Source of the DNA: Bacteroidales bacterium
GTDB lineage: Bacteria; Bacteroidota; Bacteroidia; Bacteroidales; UBA932
Direction of reading: 5' to 3'
DNA length: 38,491 nt
Assembly: GCA_017471025.1 (NCBI GenBank)
Contig: JAFUWX010000044.1
Location: 1 to 38,491 of the forward strand
Below are positions 8,784 to 17,520 of the stretch, one piece after another (the stretch's first letter is position 1; each line of letters begins with the position of its first letter). A program made the translations under genes and the position numbers. Below the pieces are notes generated by a model. The model had not been told where the DNA came from. It worked only from the letters and a program-made list of their open reading frames with translations, and made no database searches.

Positions 8784-10451
8784 TTATTCAAGTTCACCGA
8801 GTTCCCGCATGGCCCGGGCATAGCCGCTGCGGATGTTATCCCACTGCTTGGCGCCGGCCACGGTCCCCAGTTCGAAGATCATGACCCCGTCGTAATGCCT
8901 GTAGGAATAATACGTGGCCTCGGCACAGGCGATTCCGGTATAGAGACCGAAGGAATTGTACAGGGTGCAGGCGTCCCCGACCAGGTTCTTGGCCAAGCGG
9001 GTGAAGTATTCCATGGTCCAGTTGTTTCCATATACGTTATCGACATAGTTGCCGAGGTGGAAGACATCCAGGTACTCCGCGAAGCCCGCCTTGTCATAGG
9101 CCGGACTGGCCCAGGAATAATGCTTGGATGCCCAATTGGAGTCGTAGCTGCCCCAGTTCTGCCCCGTCTCGTTGCGGTATTGGAACCAGGCGGCGGCCCA
9201 GAGCTCCAGGCTCACCTGGGGCTTGATGGCCTTGACGACGTCGCGGATTTCCTTGACATACTGCTGGATGACGCCAGCCCGCCAGGCCATCCACTGCTGG
9301 AAAAGTTCATGGTCGCCTTCGGCATAATAGCCGTAATTCCGTTTTCCGGCATCGTCCGTATCGCGCGTGGCCTTCATGACATCGTCCGGCCAGTTCTCGA
9401 CCGGATGGCCGATGTACTGCTCGAAGGCGGCCCGGGACAGGTCGGAGAAATCGCTGCGGATATTGGGATAGCGGCAGTAATCCAGTGCGAAACCATCTAT
9501 GTCATAGTTGTTTACAATCTCCGCGACCACGTCCTTCACATAGGTCCGCACCGCGGGATGGACGGGATTGAGGAACCAGTAATCCTGCGGCTGCTCCCGG
9601 ATATCCTCGATGCCGGTCGTCAGCAGCTGCTGGCAGAAGGCGTCTTTCAGGTGCGCCTCATAATAGGCCTTGCTCTTTTCCGAAGTCGGTTCGGCGAAGG
9701 AGAAGATGCAATAGGAGACGGTCAGGGTCATGTCCCGCTTGTGGCAGGCATCGATCATGGCCTGCAGCAAGTCGAAGTCCTGGTTCACGACGCGGCTCCG
9801 TTCCAAGGTCTGGGCGTAACCGAGGATATCGCTCTTGAAATACAGGACGTCCCCCGAGACCGGGGTCTTCACCTCGACGGCGATGCCGGTGAAGCCGCCG
9901 TCATAGATCATCTGCACGGTCTCGTCCACCTTTTCCGGCGTGGAGAGCAGGCCGTAGGAATGGGCGACGTCGATCCACATGATGAGCGGCTTCTTCGGGC
10001 GGGGCGCCGGGAGAAGCGTCCCCTGCAAGGCATATTTCTGGTAATGGCGGCCATCTTCCGCCGTCACCCGGACCTGCATGTTCTTGCGGGTATAATCCTG
10101 GCTCTGGGTGGGGTCCGGCGTCAGCTTGGCGCCTTCCGACATCTTCGCCTCCACCTTGCAGGCCTTCAGGGCGTTGAGCTGGTCGTAGCCGTATTCGAAG
10201 CGGACGGTATGGGTCTGCTCATCGACCTCGGTCTCGACGACGACATCGTCCGTGCGGAAGGTCAGGCCGTACAGCACGCATTCGGAATTGGGCTCCCGGG
10301 GCGTCTCGGACGGGTCATCGGAAGGGACCGCGGAAGGCTCCTCCGAAGGCGTGGACGAGGGTTCGTCGGAAGGTTCGGGCAGCGTCTGCGTGGGCGTACA
10401 GGCCAGCAGGGCCACCGCAAGGAAGGGTATCAGCATTTCTTTTATCATCAT
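8784..10451 (-). CDS. Lipoprotein with DUF5018-like domain and GHL10-type glycosidase-like barrel
   Basis: A 555-residue protein with lipobox LLAC (Cys18). Residues about 24-54 are a Pro/Ser/acidic spacer made of PSDEP/PSEEP-like units. Residues about 59-143 form a small beta domain ('SEGAKLTPDPTQSQDY', 'VRVTAEDGRHYQKYAL') shared with the next gene upstream. From about 156 comes a TIM-barrel-like region with GHL10 (PF02638, glycosyl hydrolase-like) features: 'PLIMWIDVAHS', 'GFTGIAVEVKTPVSGDVLYF', 'NPVHPAVRTYVKDVVAEIV', and 'DIDGFALDYCRYPN' with Asp324. Members are thought to hydrolyse glycosidic bonds, but few have been tested. It is the fifth gene of the second SusC/D operon, anchored in a membrane and probably surface-exposed. 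Barrel assignment is good; the reaction is inferred. Confidence 0.82.
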   Translation of the reverse strand: MMIKEMLIPFLAVALLACTPTQTLPEPSDEPSSTPSEEPSAVPSDDPSETPREPNSECVLYGLTFRTDDVVVETEVDEQTHTVRFEYGYDQLNALKACKVEAKMSEGAKLTPDPTQSQDYTRKNMQVRVTAEDGRHYQKYALQGTLLPAPRPKKPLIMWIDVAHSYGLLSTPEKVDETVQMIYDGGFTGIAVEVKTPVSGDVLYFKSDILGYAQTLERSRVVNQDFDLLQAMIDACHKRDMTLTVSYCIFSFAEPTSEKSKAYYEAHLKDAFCQQLLTTGIEDIREQPQDYWFLNPVHPAVRTYVKDVVAEIVNNYDIDGFALDYCRYPNIRSDFSDLSRAAFEQYIGHPVENWPDDVMKATRDTDDAGKRNYGYYAEGDHELFQQWMAWRAGVIQQYVKEIRDVVKAIKPQVSLELWAAAWFQYRNETGQNWGSYDSNWASKHYSWASPAYDKAGFAEYLDVFHLGNYVDNVYGNNWTMEYFTRLAKNLVGDACTLYNSFGLYTGIACAEATYYSYRHYDGVMIFELGTVAGAKQWDNIRSGYARAMRELGELE

Positions 10452-10470
10452 GGTCTTGCTATCTGGCAGA

Positions 10471-10494
10471 GAGTGGGATATCCCTACCCCACTC
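10471..10494 (-). other. Intra-operon hairpin between two lipoprotein genes
   Basis: GAGTGGG (10471-10477) and CCCACTC (10488-10494) form a 7-base stem with a 10-base loop in the 54-base gap between the 498- and 555-residue lipoprotein genes. The loop side overlaps a perfect 10-base palindrome, GGGATATCCC (10475-10484). There is no T run, so an RNA-processing or stability element is more likely than a terminator. Confidence 0.4.
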
Positions 10495-10505
10495 CCCGAA
10501 ATACA

Positions 10506-12002
10506 TTAGAGGGTCTCGCGGTTCATCTCGAAGAGGAACACCTCGCCACCGCTGCGGTGGGTGGCATAGAGGATGCGGGCGACACCGGCTTCTTCATCGA
10601 AAATGGCGGCTACGGACACGCGGTTTTCATCGACCATGCCGATTTCCGTCGTCGGATAGACGATATGGTCTTCATCCGTAGGATCCAGGGTCTGGACGGT
10701 CAGGTACTGACCATGCCAATGCTCCGTCGCGGCAATCAGGTAATCCCGGCCGAAATAACGGACGACAAAGCCCTGTCCGCAGGTGTAGTTGCCATAGTTC
10801 TGGGCACCTTCTGCGCCTTCTTCACCGACCTGCTCCACCGTCAGCGTACCGTACAGCGGAATGTCGCTGCCCGGCTCGTCGCTGCCTTCCTGGACGAAAT
10901 ACACGATGCCGCCGGGATTCTGGCTGTCGCAGATGACATACTGGCCGTCGGGATTGCCGCTGACCGGAATCATCTGCTGCCAGCAGTTGGCGTCACCGGC
11001 CGTATGGATGGTGTAGCCCACATAATGGTCCACCACTTCACCGCCCTTGCCGACGAAAACATTGTGCATGCCCAGGTCGATGTAGGTGCCGATCAGCACG
11101 CCGTCCCAAGGACCGTTCCACTCCAGGAAGTGGTAGGTCGTCATGACGAAGTCGCCCTTCACGTCACCGCCGACGCACAGCTCGAAGAAGTCGCGGTTCG
11201 TTCCCACCGGGAAGAAGTCGTTGGTCTCGGGGGAAGTAACGGACCAAAGTTCCTTCGGAGCCTGGTCATAGCCGTTCACCCAGGCATAGATGCCGCCTTC
11301 GGTCACATTGTCCAAGGTGTTGTCGATGCCGTCGCTGAAGCAGGCCACCACGACGCCGTTCGGGTCATTGGTCAGGGACGTGGGGATCCAACCGTCCTTG
11401 ATGCCGGTCGTATTCATCTTGCCGAGCGCGTTGCCGTCCAGGTCGAACACCTGGAGGTCACAGGCGACAAACTTGTCGGTACCGGCGAAGGCGAACATCT
11501 GGGTATTGTACTCCAGACCTGCGGGGATGATCTTGAGCTGGCCGAGGGTCTTAGACTCTTCCCAGACCTTGTTCACGGACAGTTTCACCTTGACGGCGCG
11601 GGAAGACACGGTATATTCCTTGGTCGTGGTGCCGTCCTCGGCGGTGACGGTCAGCTTGATGTCCTTGGAATAGTCCATCGCCTGGGCGGCGGGATCCGGG
11701 GAAATCGTCGCACCTTCGGACAGGGTATAGACCGCCTTGGCGCTGACGATGGCGTCCATGTCCTCCGGGAACACCGGAAGGACGACCTTCTTCTCTACCG
11801 CGGATACATCACCGACGATTTCGGTCTCTCCGGCCTGGATGGAGAAGGTCAGGATGTCGCATTTGTTGCTTTTTTCCGTTACCGTGCCCGGGTCGTCGCT
11901 CGGGTTCGTGCCCGGCTTCGAAGTGGGTTCATTGTTCTTGTTGCAAGAAGCCAACGAGAACAGCACTGCAGCTGCAGCGATAAACAATACAGATTTCTTC
12001 AT
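10506..12002 (-). CDS. Lipoprotein with DUF5018-like domain and propeller-like beta repeats
   Basis: A 498-residue protein with lipobox LASC (Cys20) and a short polar spacer. Residues about 46-134 match the small beta domain of the GHL10-like neighbour: 'LSEGATISPDPAAQAMDYSK' and 'LTVTAEDGTTTKEYTVSS'. The remainder is Gly-, Asp- and Trp-rich beta sequence with repeated blade-like strands such as 'GGIYAWVNGYD', 'GQYVICDSQNPGGIVYFV' and 'ARILYATHRSGGEVFLFEM', suggesting a beta-propeller. The whole resembles the Bacteroidota DUF5018 proteins. Position after SusC/SusD suggests a surface glycan-binding (SusE/F-like) protein. No enzyme motif is seen; the ligand is unknown. Confidence 0.75.
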   Translation of the reverse strand: MKKSVLFIAAAAVLFSLASCNKNNEPTSKPGTNPSDDPGTVTEKSNKCDILTFSIQAGETEIVGDVSAVEKKVVLPVFPEDMDAIVSAKAVYTLSEGATISPDPAAQAMDYSKDIKLTVTAEDGTTTKEYTVSSRAVKVKLSVNKVWEESKTLGQLKIIPAGLEYNTQMFAFAGTDKFVACDLQVFDLDGNALGKMNTTGIKDGWIPTSLTNDPNGVVVACFSDGIDNTLDNVTEGGIYAWVNGYDQAPKELWSVTSPETNDFFPVGTNRDFFELCVGGDVKGDFVMTTYHFLEWNGPWDGVLIGTYIDLGMHNVFVGKGGEVVDHYVGYTIHTAGDANCWQQMIPVSGNPDGQYVICDSQNPGGIVYFVQEGSDEPGSDIPLYGTLTVEQVGEEGAEGAQNYGNYTCGQGFVVRYFGRDYLIAATEHWHGQYLTVQTLDPTDEDHIVYPTTEIGMVDENRVSVAAIFDEEAGVARILYATHRSGGEVFLFEMNRETL

Positions 12003-12025
12003 AATGATTATTAATGAGTTAGTGA

Positions 12026-12433
12026 TTATTCGGTATCTACGGATTTATATGCCATGACATGGTACAGCTTCGACGCTCCGGTGACGGTGTTGCGCACCGT
12101 CAGGGCGAAAGGCGTATCGTAGTCGGACAGGTCGATGGTCTTTTCCGCCAGGGAAGGCTCCACCATGACGTCGTAGGTGACATTGACGCGCAGGCGCATG
12201 TGCTCCAGGTCATACAGGTCCCATTTGGGCTTGATGATCTTGAAGGTGATCGTGGCCGGCTCCGCGCTTTCGTCGATGACGCCATAGATCATGTCCGGAC
12301 TGCCCGCGGTATTGGCTTTGATGTAGGCCGTGCGGATTTTGCATTCTTCGTGCAGGTAACCTTCCGAATCCGGCTTGGCGCAGGAGGCGACCAAGGCCAG
12401 CAGAAGGATGGTCAAATATCTGAGTGCTTTCAT
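12026..12433 (-). CDS. Small lipoprotein, single DUF5018-like beta domain
   Basis: A 135-residue protein with lipobox VASC (Cys18). The mature part of about 117 residues is one beta-rich domain. Its C-terminal half, 'LSDYDTPFALTVRNT' followed by 'GASKLYHVMAYK', lines up with the DUF5018-like domains of the next two genes (pattern DY...(F/I).LTV....G....Y.V). The domain therefore seems to occur here as a stand-alone protein. It is encoded 21 bases after the SusD stop and 23 bases before the 498-residue lipoprotein, so it belongs to the operon. A structural or glycan-binding role at the cell surface is inferred; nothing catalytic is visible. Confidence 0.7.
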   Translation of the reverse strand: MKALRYLTILLLALVASCAKPDSEGYLHEECKIRTAYIKANTAGSPDMIYGVIDESAEPATITFKIIKPKWDLYDLEHMRLRVNVTYDVMVEPSLAEKTIDLSDYDTPFALTVRNTVTGASKLYHVMAYKSVDTE

Positions 12434-12454
12434 AACCTTATCTTTTTGAATGAC

Positions 12455-14200
12455 TTACCAACCCGGATTGTTTTCCTGATTCAAGGCCTTGTTCGTGGAG
12501 CGTTCCGTCTCCGGAATGGCAAAGGCGTAATAGCGTTCCTGGAAGATGCGCGGCAGACCGCCGTCCACCGGAATCTGCTCGTAGGTCAGCGTGCCGTCGG
12601 CCGCCCGGGTAATCCAGCAGCCATGCACCTGGATGCCGTTCAGCACATCCACGGCCCGGCGCCAGCGGCGCAGGTCCCAGAAGCGGAATCCTTCGCCGGC
12701 CAGTTCCACGACGCGCTCATGCTCAAGAAGCTGCATGAACTCTTCGAGGTTCGCGGCCGGACGGGCGGGAAGTCCCACACGGTCCCGCACCCGCTGCAGG
12801 GTCAGCAGGGCGCCGGGAATGTCCCCGGTCTGGGCCTGGGCTTCCGCCTTGTTCAGGAGCACCTCGCCGTAGCGCAGGGCGATCCAGAAATGCGAACTGC
12901 CGTTTACCGTCCAGGAGTTATCCCCTTCGGTAATCCACTTGCGCATGTAGTAGCCCGTCACCGTCGAACCGGCAGAGCCTTGGTTCTGATACACGGAAAT
13001 ATGGTCCCAGGGATAGTTGGAGGCAGGATCGGCCGGGTCGGCATCCTCATATCCTTCCAGGGAATAGGTGCGGATTTCGCGTCCTTCCCAAGGCATGCCG
13101 TTGTAGATGACCGTGGCGTAGAAACGCGGCTCGCGGCCCGTGTAAGGGTCTGTGCCGTGGACGGTCCAGTCAAAGGGCGTACCATCGCTCATCTCGAAGC
13201 TGTCCACCAGCTCGTTGGTCGGGCCGAAGGTGCCATAGACCTCGGTGCCGCCGTGGAAACGGCCGTCACCGACGGGACGCAGGAAGGTGTCGCTGCGGTC
13301 GGAAAGGCCCTTGGCGTCGGCATTGCCGAAGAAGGTGACCGTCAGGATGTTCTCCTTGTTGGTCTGGGTATTGAAGATGTCGGCATAGTTCGAAGACAGG
13401 GCGACGATTCCGCGGGACTCCGCTTCGATGACCTTGTCCGCCGCATCGATGGCCAGCTGATAGGCGGCCTTCACCGAGTCGGCCGGCGCACCGGCGTTCT
13501 TCAGGGCGCAGGCCTTATACAGGGCCATGCGGGACATATAACCGTAAGCCGCCGACTGGGTCACCCGGCCGTAGCCGGAAGCGGGCCAGGTCTCCGGCAG
13601 GTCCGCCGCAGCCTGCTTGAGGTTGCCGATGGCATAGGACCAGGAGTCCGCCTCGGAAGCCCGCGGCGCGTCGTTCTGCTCGGGGCCGTCAACGCCTTCG
13701 CCCCGGAGGATGACACCGCCGTACACCCGGATCAGGTAGTAATAGGAGAAGGCCTTCATGAAACGGGCCTCCGCCACCCGGACCTTCAGGAACTGCGGGT
13801 CATACTTGCCGGCGAAACGGGCGGCGTCGCGCAGGAACTGGTTGTCCCGTTTGATGCGGGTATAGCTGTCGCTCCAGATTTCAAAGGCGCCGGCGTTGGA
13901 AGAGTTGAAGGACGACTCCTGCAGCATGGCGATGTTGTAGCCTTGTCCGTACTGGTCCCAGCCGGAAGTCTTCACCAGGTCGCTGTAAGCGTCCGTAAAG
14001 GAATTCATGTTCGAATTGAAAATCTCCGCCTTGTCGCGGATGGCGGCATACAGGCCGAACACATATTGGTCCAGGGTCGCCTCATCGCCGTTCCAGACCA
14101 CATTCTCGCCGTAGAAACGGGTGGGGTCCAGGTCGGTGAACTTGCTGCAGGACGTAGCGGCCAGCAGGGCGAATACCATGATATAAAGCGTATGTTTCAT
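12455..14200 (-). CDS. SusD/RagB-family outer-membrane lipoprotein (second locus)
   Basis: A 581-residue protein with lipobox ATSC (Cys18). SusD features are clear: 'RVAEARFMKAFSYYYLIRVYGG' near residue 135, 'RYGEVLLNKAEAQAQTGD', 'LEEFMQLLEHERVVELAGEG' with 'FRFWDLRRWRRAVDVL', and the closing 'YYAFAIPETE' block before 'ALNQENNPGW'. It is the substrate-binding lid partner of the SusC encoded four bases upstream. It is about 110 residues longer than the SusD of the first locus and not closely similar to it outside family motifs, so the two loci probably take up different substrates. Confidence 0.96.
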   Translation of the reverse strand: MKHTLYIMVFALLAATSCSKFTDLDPTRFYGENVVWNGDEATLDQYVFGLYAAIRDKAEIFNSNMNSFTDAYSDLVKTSGWDQYGQGYNIAMLQESSFNSSNAGAFEIWSDSYTRIKRDNQFLRDAARFAGKYDPQFLKVRVAEARFMKAFSYYYLIRVYGGVILRGEGVDGPEQNDAPRASEADSWSYAIGNLKQAAADLPETWPASGYGRVTQSAAYGYMSRMALYKACALKNAGAPADSVKAAYQLAIDAADKVIEAESRGIVALSSNYADIFNTQTNKENILTVTFFGNADAKGLSDRSDTFLRPVGDGRFHGGTEVYGTFGPTNELVDSFEMSDGTPFDWTVHGTDPYTGREPRFYATVIYNGMPWEGREIRTYSLEGYEDADPADPASNYPWDHISVYQNQGSAGSTVTGYYMRKWITEGDNSWTVNGSSHFWIALRYGEVLLNKAEAQAQTGDIPGALLTLQRVRDRVGLPARPAANLEEFMQLLEHERVVELAGEGFRFWDLRRWRRAVDVLNGIQVHGCWITRAADGTLTYEQIPVDGGLPRIFQERYYAFAIPETERSTNKALNQENNPGW

Positions 14201-14204
14201 CTTC

Positions 14205-17200
14205 TTAGAATGTCAGGTTGAGTCCGATACTGTAGGTTTTCTGCTGCGGGACGAAGCCCTCGTTCAAGCCGGGATTCTCCGGGTCCATCCACTTGTACCC
14301 GCTGAGGGTGAAGAGGTTGGTGCCTGCCACATAGACCGAGGCCCGGGTCATGCCCAGGACGCGGACCACCTTGGCGGGAAGAGCGTAGGAGAGCTGCAGG
14401 TTCTTCAGGCGCAGATAGCTGCCGCTGATAACATACAGGTCGCTCATCTGCTGGGAAATCATATTCGTCGCGCTGTGCAGGCGGGGGTACTTCGCACCGG
14501 GATTCTCCGGGGTCCAGGAATTCCGGGCCAGGTCCGCGTTGCCGTTGGAGTAATTCATTCCGTAGAAGGTGCAGGAATAAATGGTGCTGTTGACCACGCC
14601 GTTGTTGAAGGCGCCCACCAGCGGGATGGAGGAGATGGCGGCACCCTGGAAGAGGGCGCTGAGGCTGAGGTTGCGCCAGCTGACGAGGGCGTTCAGCGAG
14701 AAGTTGAGCTCCGGCGTGGAGGAATGGCCGATGCGGACGAAGTCATAGTCCGAGGAGATGCGGCCGTCGCCGTTGACGTCCCGGTAAATCGGCTCGCCCA
14801 GGGCGTAGGAGCCGCCCGGCGGGTCGGGCAGGGCCGCGATCTGCGCCTCGTCACGGACCAGGTCCAGGAACTCATAGCCATAGAGTTCATCCATCGGACG
14901 GCCGAGCACCTGGCGGTAGGCCGGGTGGTCATCCACGACGTTCTGCGAGGCAAGCAGGCGGTTCCGGGCCCAGGAGACCATGCCCTGGAGGCTGTAGGTG
15001 ATGCCGTTGGAGAACCAGTTGTCGTGGCGGACCATCAGCTCGACGCCCCGGTTGTCCACCTTCATCGTATTGGCGACGGAAGGGTTGTTGCCGCCGATGG
15101 ACGGGGCGTATGACGATACGAGGCTCTCCAGGATCTTGTCGCGGTACTGGTAGAAGACATCCAGCCCGACGGTCAGTTTGTTGTTCAGCAACACGGCATC
15201 CACGCCGAAGTTATAGTCCGTCATGTGGGACCAGGTCATGCTGCGGTTGCCATAGCCCGAGGTATAGAAGCCCAGGACAGGCTGCCGGCCGATGCCGTAG
15301 GCGTGGGTCCCGGTGATGTGGTAGCGTTCCATGAAAGCATAGGCCCCGATGCCGTCCGTACCGCCGGTCTGACCGACGGAAGCCCTCAGTTTCAAGTGGT
15401 TGAGCCAGCTGAAGCGGTCCTTCAGGAAGGCTTCGTTGCTCGCCACCCAGGCGAGGGAGACGGAGGGGAAGAAGCCCCGACGGGTCTCTGCCGGGAAGAG
15501 ATAGGACTCGTTCACGCGGCCGGAGGTCTCGACGATGTACTTGCCCGCATAATTGTAATTGAGCCGATAGACGAAACTGGCGTTGCCGCTATGGTCATGG
15601 TAGCCGTTGTTCGTGTTGGTGCTGGCCTTGCGGGCATATTCGAGGTCGATGGGATTGTCGGTGGCGAAATCGCTCCCCCACCCGTCGATCACATCGACAT
15701 AGTAGAATTCCCCTTCGAAAAGGCCGAGGGCGGACACGCTGTGCTTGCCGAAGGTCCGTTCATAGGAAATCTGCGGACGGAGGGTCAGGTTCCAGCTGTA
15801 ATTCTGGCTCTTGAAGAAATAATCCTCCGGGTAAGGCTTGAAATTGATGATGGTGACCGACGTCGTGTAAGGGTCGAAGCTGGCCTGCTTGAAGGGATAC
15901 TGATACTGCTGGTAGGATGTCGTGGAATAGGTGGCGGCACCGAACAGGGAGACCCGGAGCCCCTGCAGGACGGGAATCAGTTCCCCGAAATGGAATTCGA
16001 GTTTGGAGGCGGCGTCCAGGCGGAAGTTCTGGGAATGCTTGTAGCCGTCGTCCAGCTGGGCCCAGGGGGTGTAGGTGTAAATGTTGTTCACCTTCATGCC
16101 GAGGGGATAGACATTGCCGTCGGCGTCCGTGTACTGCGAGGCCAGAAGCGGGGCATTGTAGAAGGCCGCACGTACCGGGGAATACTCGCTCTGCATCCGT
16201 AAGTCAATGACAGGCAGGTTCTTGCGGGAATACTGCGCGGCCACGTTCATCTCATACCGCAGGCCTTTCGCCAGGTTGACGGAGACATTGTTGCGGAAAT
16301 TGTAGCGCTGGTAGTCGTTCTTGCGGATGATACCGTCCTGGCTCATGACCCCGAGGCTGGAGTAATAGCTGACCCGCTCGTTGCCGCCGGAAGCGGAAAC
16401 GTTGTGCTGGTGGGTGAAGCCGAAGGGTTTGAAAATCAGGGACAGGTTGTCGGTATCGGCATAGATGCCCATCTGCTTCATTTTCTCGATGGCCGCCTCG
16501 TCGAAGACGACGTCACGTCCGTCCATGGAATTGGCCAGGTTGGTATATTTGATATACTCCTCGGCATTCATCAGGTCGGGCATCATCGTATTGCGGGTGA
16601 AGGTCACCGCGCCGTCATACTGGACCGAATTCTGCCCCGACGTACCCCCCTTTTTCGTGGTGACCACGACGACGCCGTTACTGCCCTGCGTACCATAGAC
16701 GGCCGTCGAGGCGGCGTCTTTCAGGACGGAGATTGATTCGATGTCGTTGGGATTCAGCCGGGAGATCTGGTCGATTCCGCATTTCACGCCGTCGATGACG
16801 GCGATCGGCTGGTTCTGGGACACGATAAAACCGCTCCCGTCACGGGTATCGGGCTGGTTCTTACCGCGGATGAGGAAACTGGCCACGTCCTCGCCTGCCG
16901 TACCGTAATCGGTGTGCAGGGCCAGACCGGCGAACTGGCCGTACATCGTCTGGCTGACGTTCGCGACCGGGGCCTTGAGGATTTCCTTACCCGTCTTGGA
17001 AGCGACGGATCCGGTCAGGAATTCCTTCTTCTGGACGCCGTAGCCGATGACCACAGCCTCTTCCAGCGTCCGGCTCTCTTCCTGGAGAAAGACCGTCGTC
17101 GCCTTGCCGGCCTCCGGCAGGACGGAGACCTCTTTGAATCCGAACAGCGAGACGGTGAGCGAAGCACCATCCCGGCTCAATGTCAGGGCGAACTGTCCGT

Positions 17201-17384
17201 TCGCGTCCGTGACCGCGGCATTGTCGGCCGTTCCGGCCTCCAGGACCACGGCGCCGACGGCGGGCAAACCGCTCTCTTCATACACCGTTCCCCAGACCTT
17301 CGCACCTGGCTGCGCGAGCGCCGACAAGGCGGGCAGCAGCAGGGCCAGGGCCAGGAACCATTTCAGCATTTTTGCCATTTTCAT
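14205..17384 (-). CDS. SusC-family TonB-dependent outer-membrane receptor (second locus)
   Basis: A complete 1059-residue SusC. A signal peptide (residues 1-25, ending 'LSALAQ') is followed by a carboxypeptidase-regulatory-like beta domain (about 28-110), the plug domain ('EEAVVIGYGVQKKEFLTGSV', 'IRGKNQP', 'PIAVIDGVKCGIDQISRLNP', 'SISVLKDAASTAVYG'), then the barrel with a terminal Phe in 'IGLNLTF'. It imports an unknown glycan or peptide across the outer membrane with TonB energy. It heads a six-gene operon and lies four bases from susD. Regulation is not visible inside the operon: no hybrid two-component system, ECF sigma or SusR-like regulator is encoded nearby in this window. Confidence 0.97.
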   Translation of the reverse strand: MKMAKMLKWFLALALLLPALSALAQPGAKVWGTVYEESGLPAVGAVVLEAGTADNAAVTDANGQFALTLSRDGASLTVSLFGFKEVSVLPEAGKATTVFLQEESRTLEEAVVIGYGVQKKEFLTGSVASKTGKEILKAPVANVSQTMYGQFAGLALHTDYGTAGEDVASFLIRGKNQPDTRDGSGFIVSQNQPIAVIDGVKCGIDQISRLNPNDIESISVLKDAASTAVYGTQGSNGVVVVTTKKGGTSGQNSVQYDGAVTFTRNTMMPDLMNAEEYIKYTNLANSMDGRDVVFDEAAIEKMKQMGIYADTDNLSLIFKPFGFTHQHNVSASGGNERVSYYSSLGVMSQDGIIRKNDYQRYNFRNNVSVNLAKGLRYEMNVAAQYSRKNLPVIDLRMQSEYSPVRAAFYNAPLLASQYTDADGNVYPLGMKVNNIYTYTPWAQLDDGYKHSQNFRLDAASKLEFHFGELIPVLQGLRVSLFGAATYSTTSYQQYQYPFKQASFDPYTTSVTIINFKPYPEDYFFKSQNYSWNLTLRPQISYERTFGKHSVSALGLFEGEFYYVDVIDGWGSDFATDNPIDLEYARKASTNTNNGYHDHSGNASFVYRLNYNYAGKYIVETSGRVNESYLFPAETRRGFFPSVSLAWVASNEAFLKDRFSWLNHLKLRASVGQTGGTDGIGAYAFMERYHITGTHAYGIGRQPVLGFYTSGYGNRSMTWSHMTDYNFGVDAVLLNNKLTVGLDVFYQYRDKILESLVSSYAPSIGGNNPSVANTMKVDNRGVELMVRHDNWFSNGITYSLQGMVSWARNRLLASQNVVDDHPAYRQVLGRPMDELYGYEFLDLVRDEAQIAALPDPPGGSYALGEPIYRDVNGDGRISSDYDFVRIGHSSTPELNFSLNALVSWRNLSLSALFQGAAISSIPLVGAFNNGVVNSTIYSCTFYGMNYSNGNADLARNSWTPENPGAKYPRLHSATNMISQQMSDLYVISGSYLRLKNLQLSYALPAKVVRVLGMTRASVYVAGTNLFTLSGYKWMDPENPGLNEGFVPQQKTYSIGLNLTF

Positions 17385-17409
17385 ACTTTTATGTAGTTAG
17401 TCTCGTCAC

Positions 17410-17423
17410 TCCCCCTTGGGGGA
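17410..17423 (-). other. 5'-terminal hairpin of the second SusC operon mRNA
   Basis: TCCCCCTTGGGGGA is a perfect 14-base palindrome lying where the predicted transcript should begin (-7 element at 17429-17436, predicted start near 17424-17425). The - strand RNA would start with a 5-base G-C stem and a CAAG loop, about 26 bases upstream of the susC ATG. A 5' hairpin of this type could protect the mRNA end or block translation. Confidence 0.5.
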
Positions 17424-17428
17424 ATACA

Positions 17429-17436
17429 CAAAATTA
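17429..17436 (-). promoter_or_regulatory. Predicted -7 element of the second SusC/D operon (TAATTTTG)
   Basis: Read on the - strand the sequence is TAATTTTG, matching TAnnTTTG, 44 bases before the susC ATG. The surroundings are A+T-rich. No TTTG at the ideal -33 distance was found. Confidence 0.6.
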
Positions 17437-17505
17437 GAAAAAAATTGTCATAATATCGAAGGTTTAATTAAATTTTTTAATTAACCGGATGTGGAAAATT
17501 TGTAT

Positions 17506-17513
17506 TATCTTTG
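17506..17513 (+). promoter_or_regulatory. Predicted -7 element TATCTTTG, implying a nearly leaderless mRNA
   Basis: TATCTTTG is the commonest Bacteroidota -7 form. A start site four or so bases past its last G would be near 17517, only a few bases from the ATG at 17521 that opens the signal peptide of the outer-membrane protein. The upstream GTG at 17491 and possibly the ATG at 17515 would then not be transcribed. Confidence 0.6.
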
Positions 17514-17520
17514 CATGCCG

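Noticed and set aside
8745..12014. 1089-codon ORF on the + strand
   Set aside because: It is antisense to the GHL10-like and 498-residue lipoprotein genes, with low-complexity Gly/Val/Asp/His-rich translation and no family motif.
12059..14221. 720-codon ORF on the + strand
   Set aside because: Antisense to the SusD gene and the small lipoprotein; no motif is seen.
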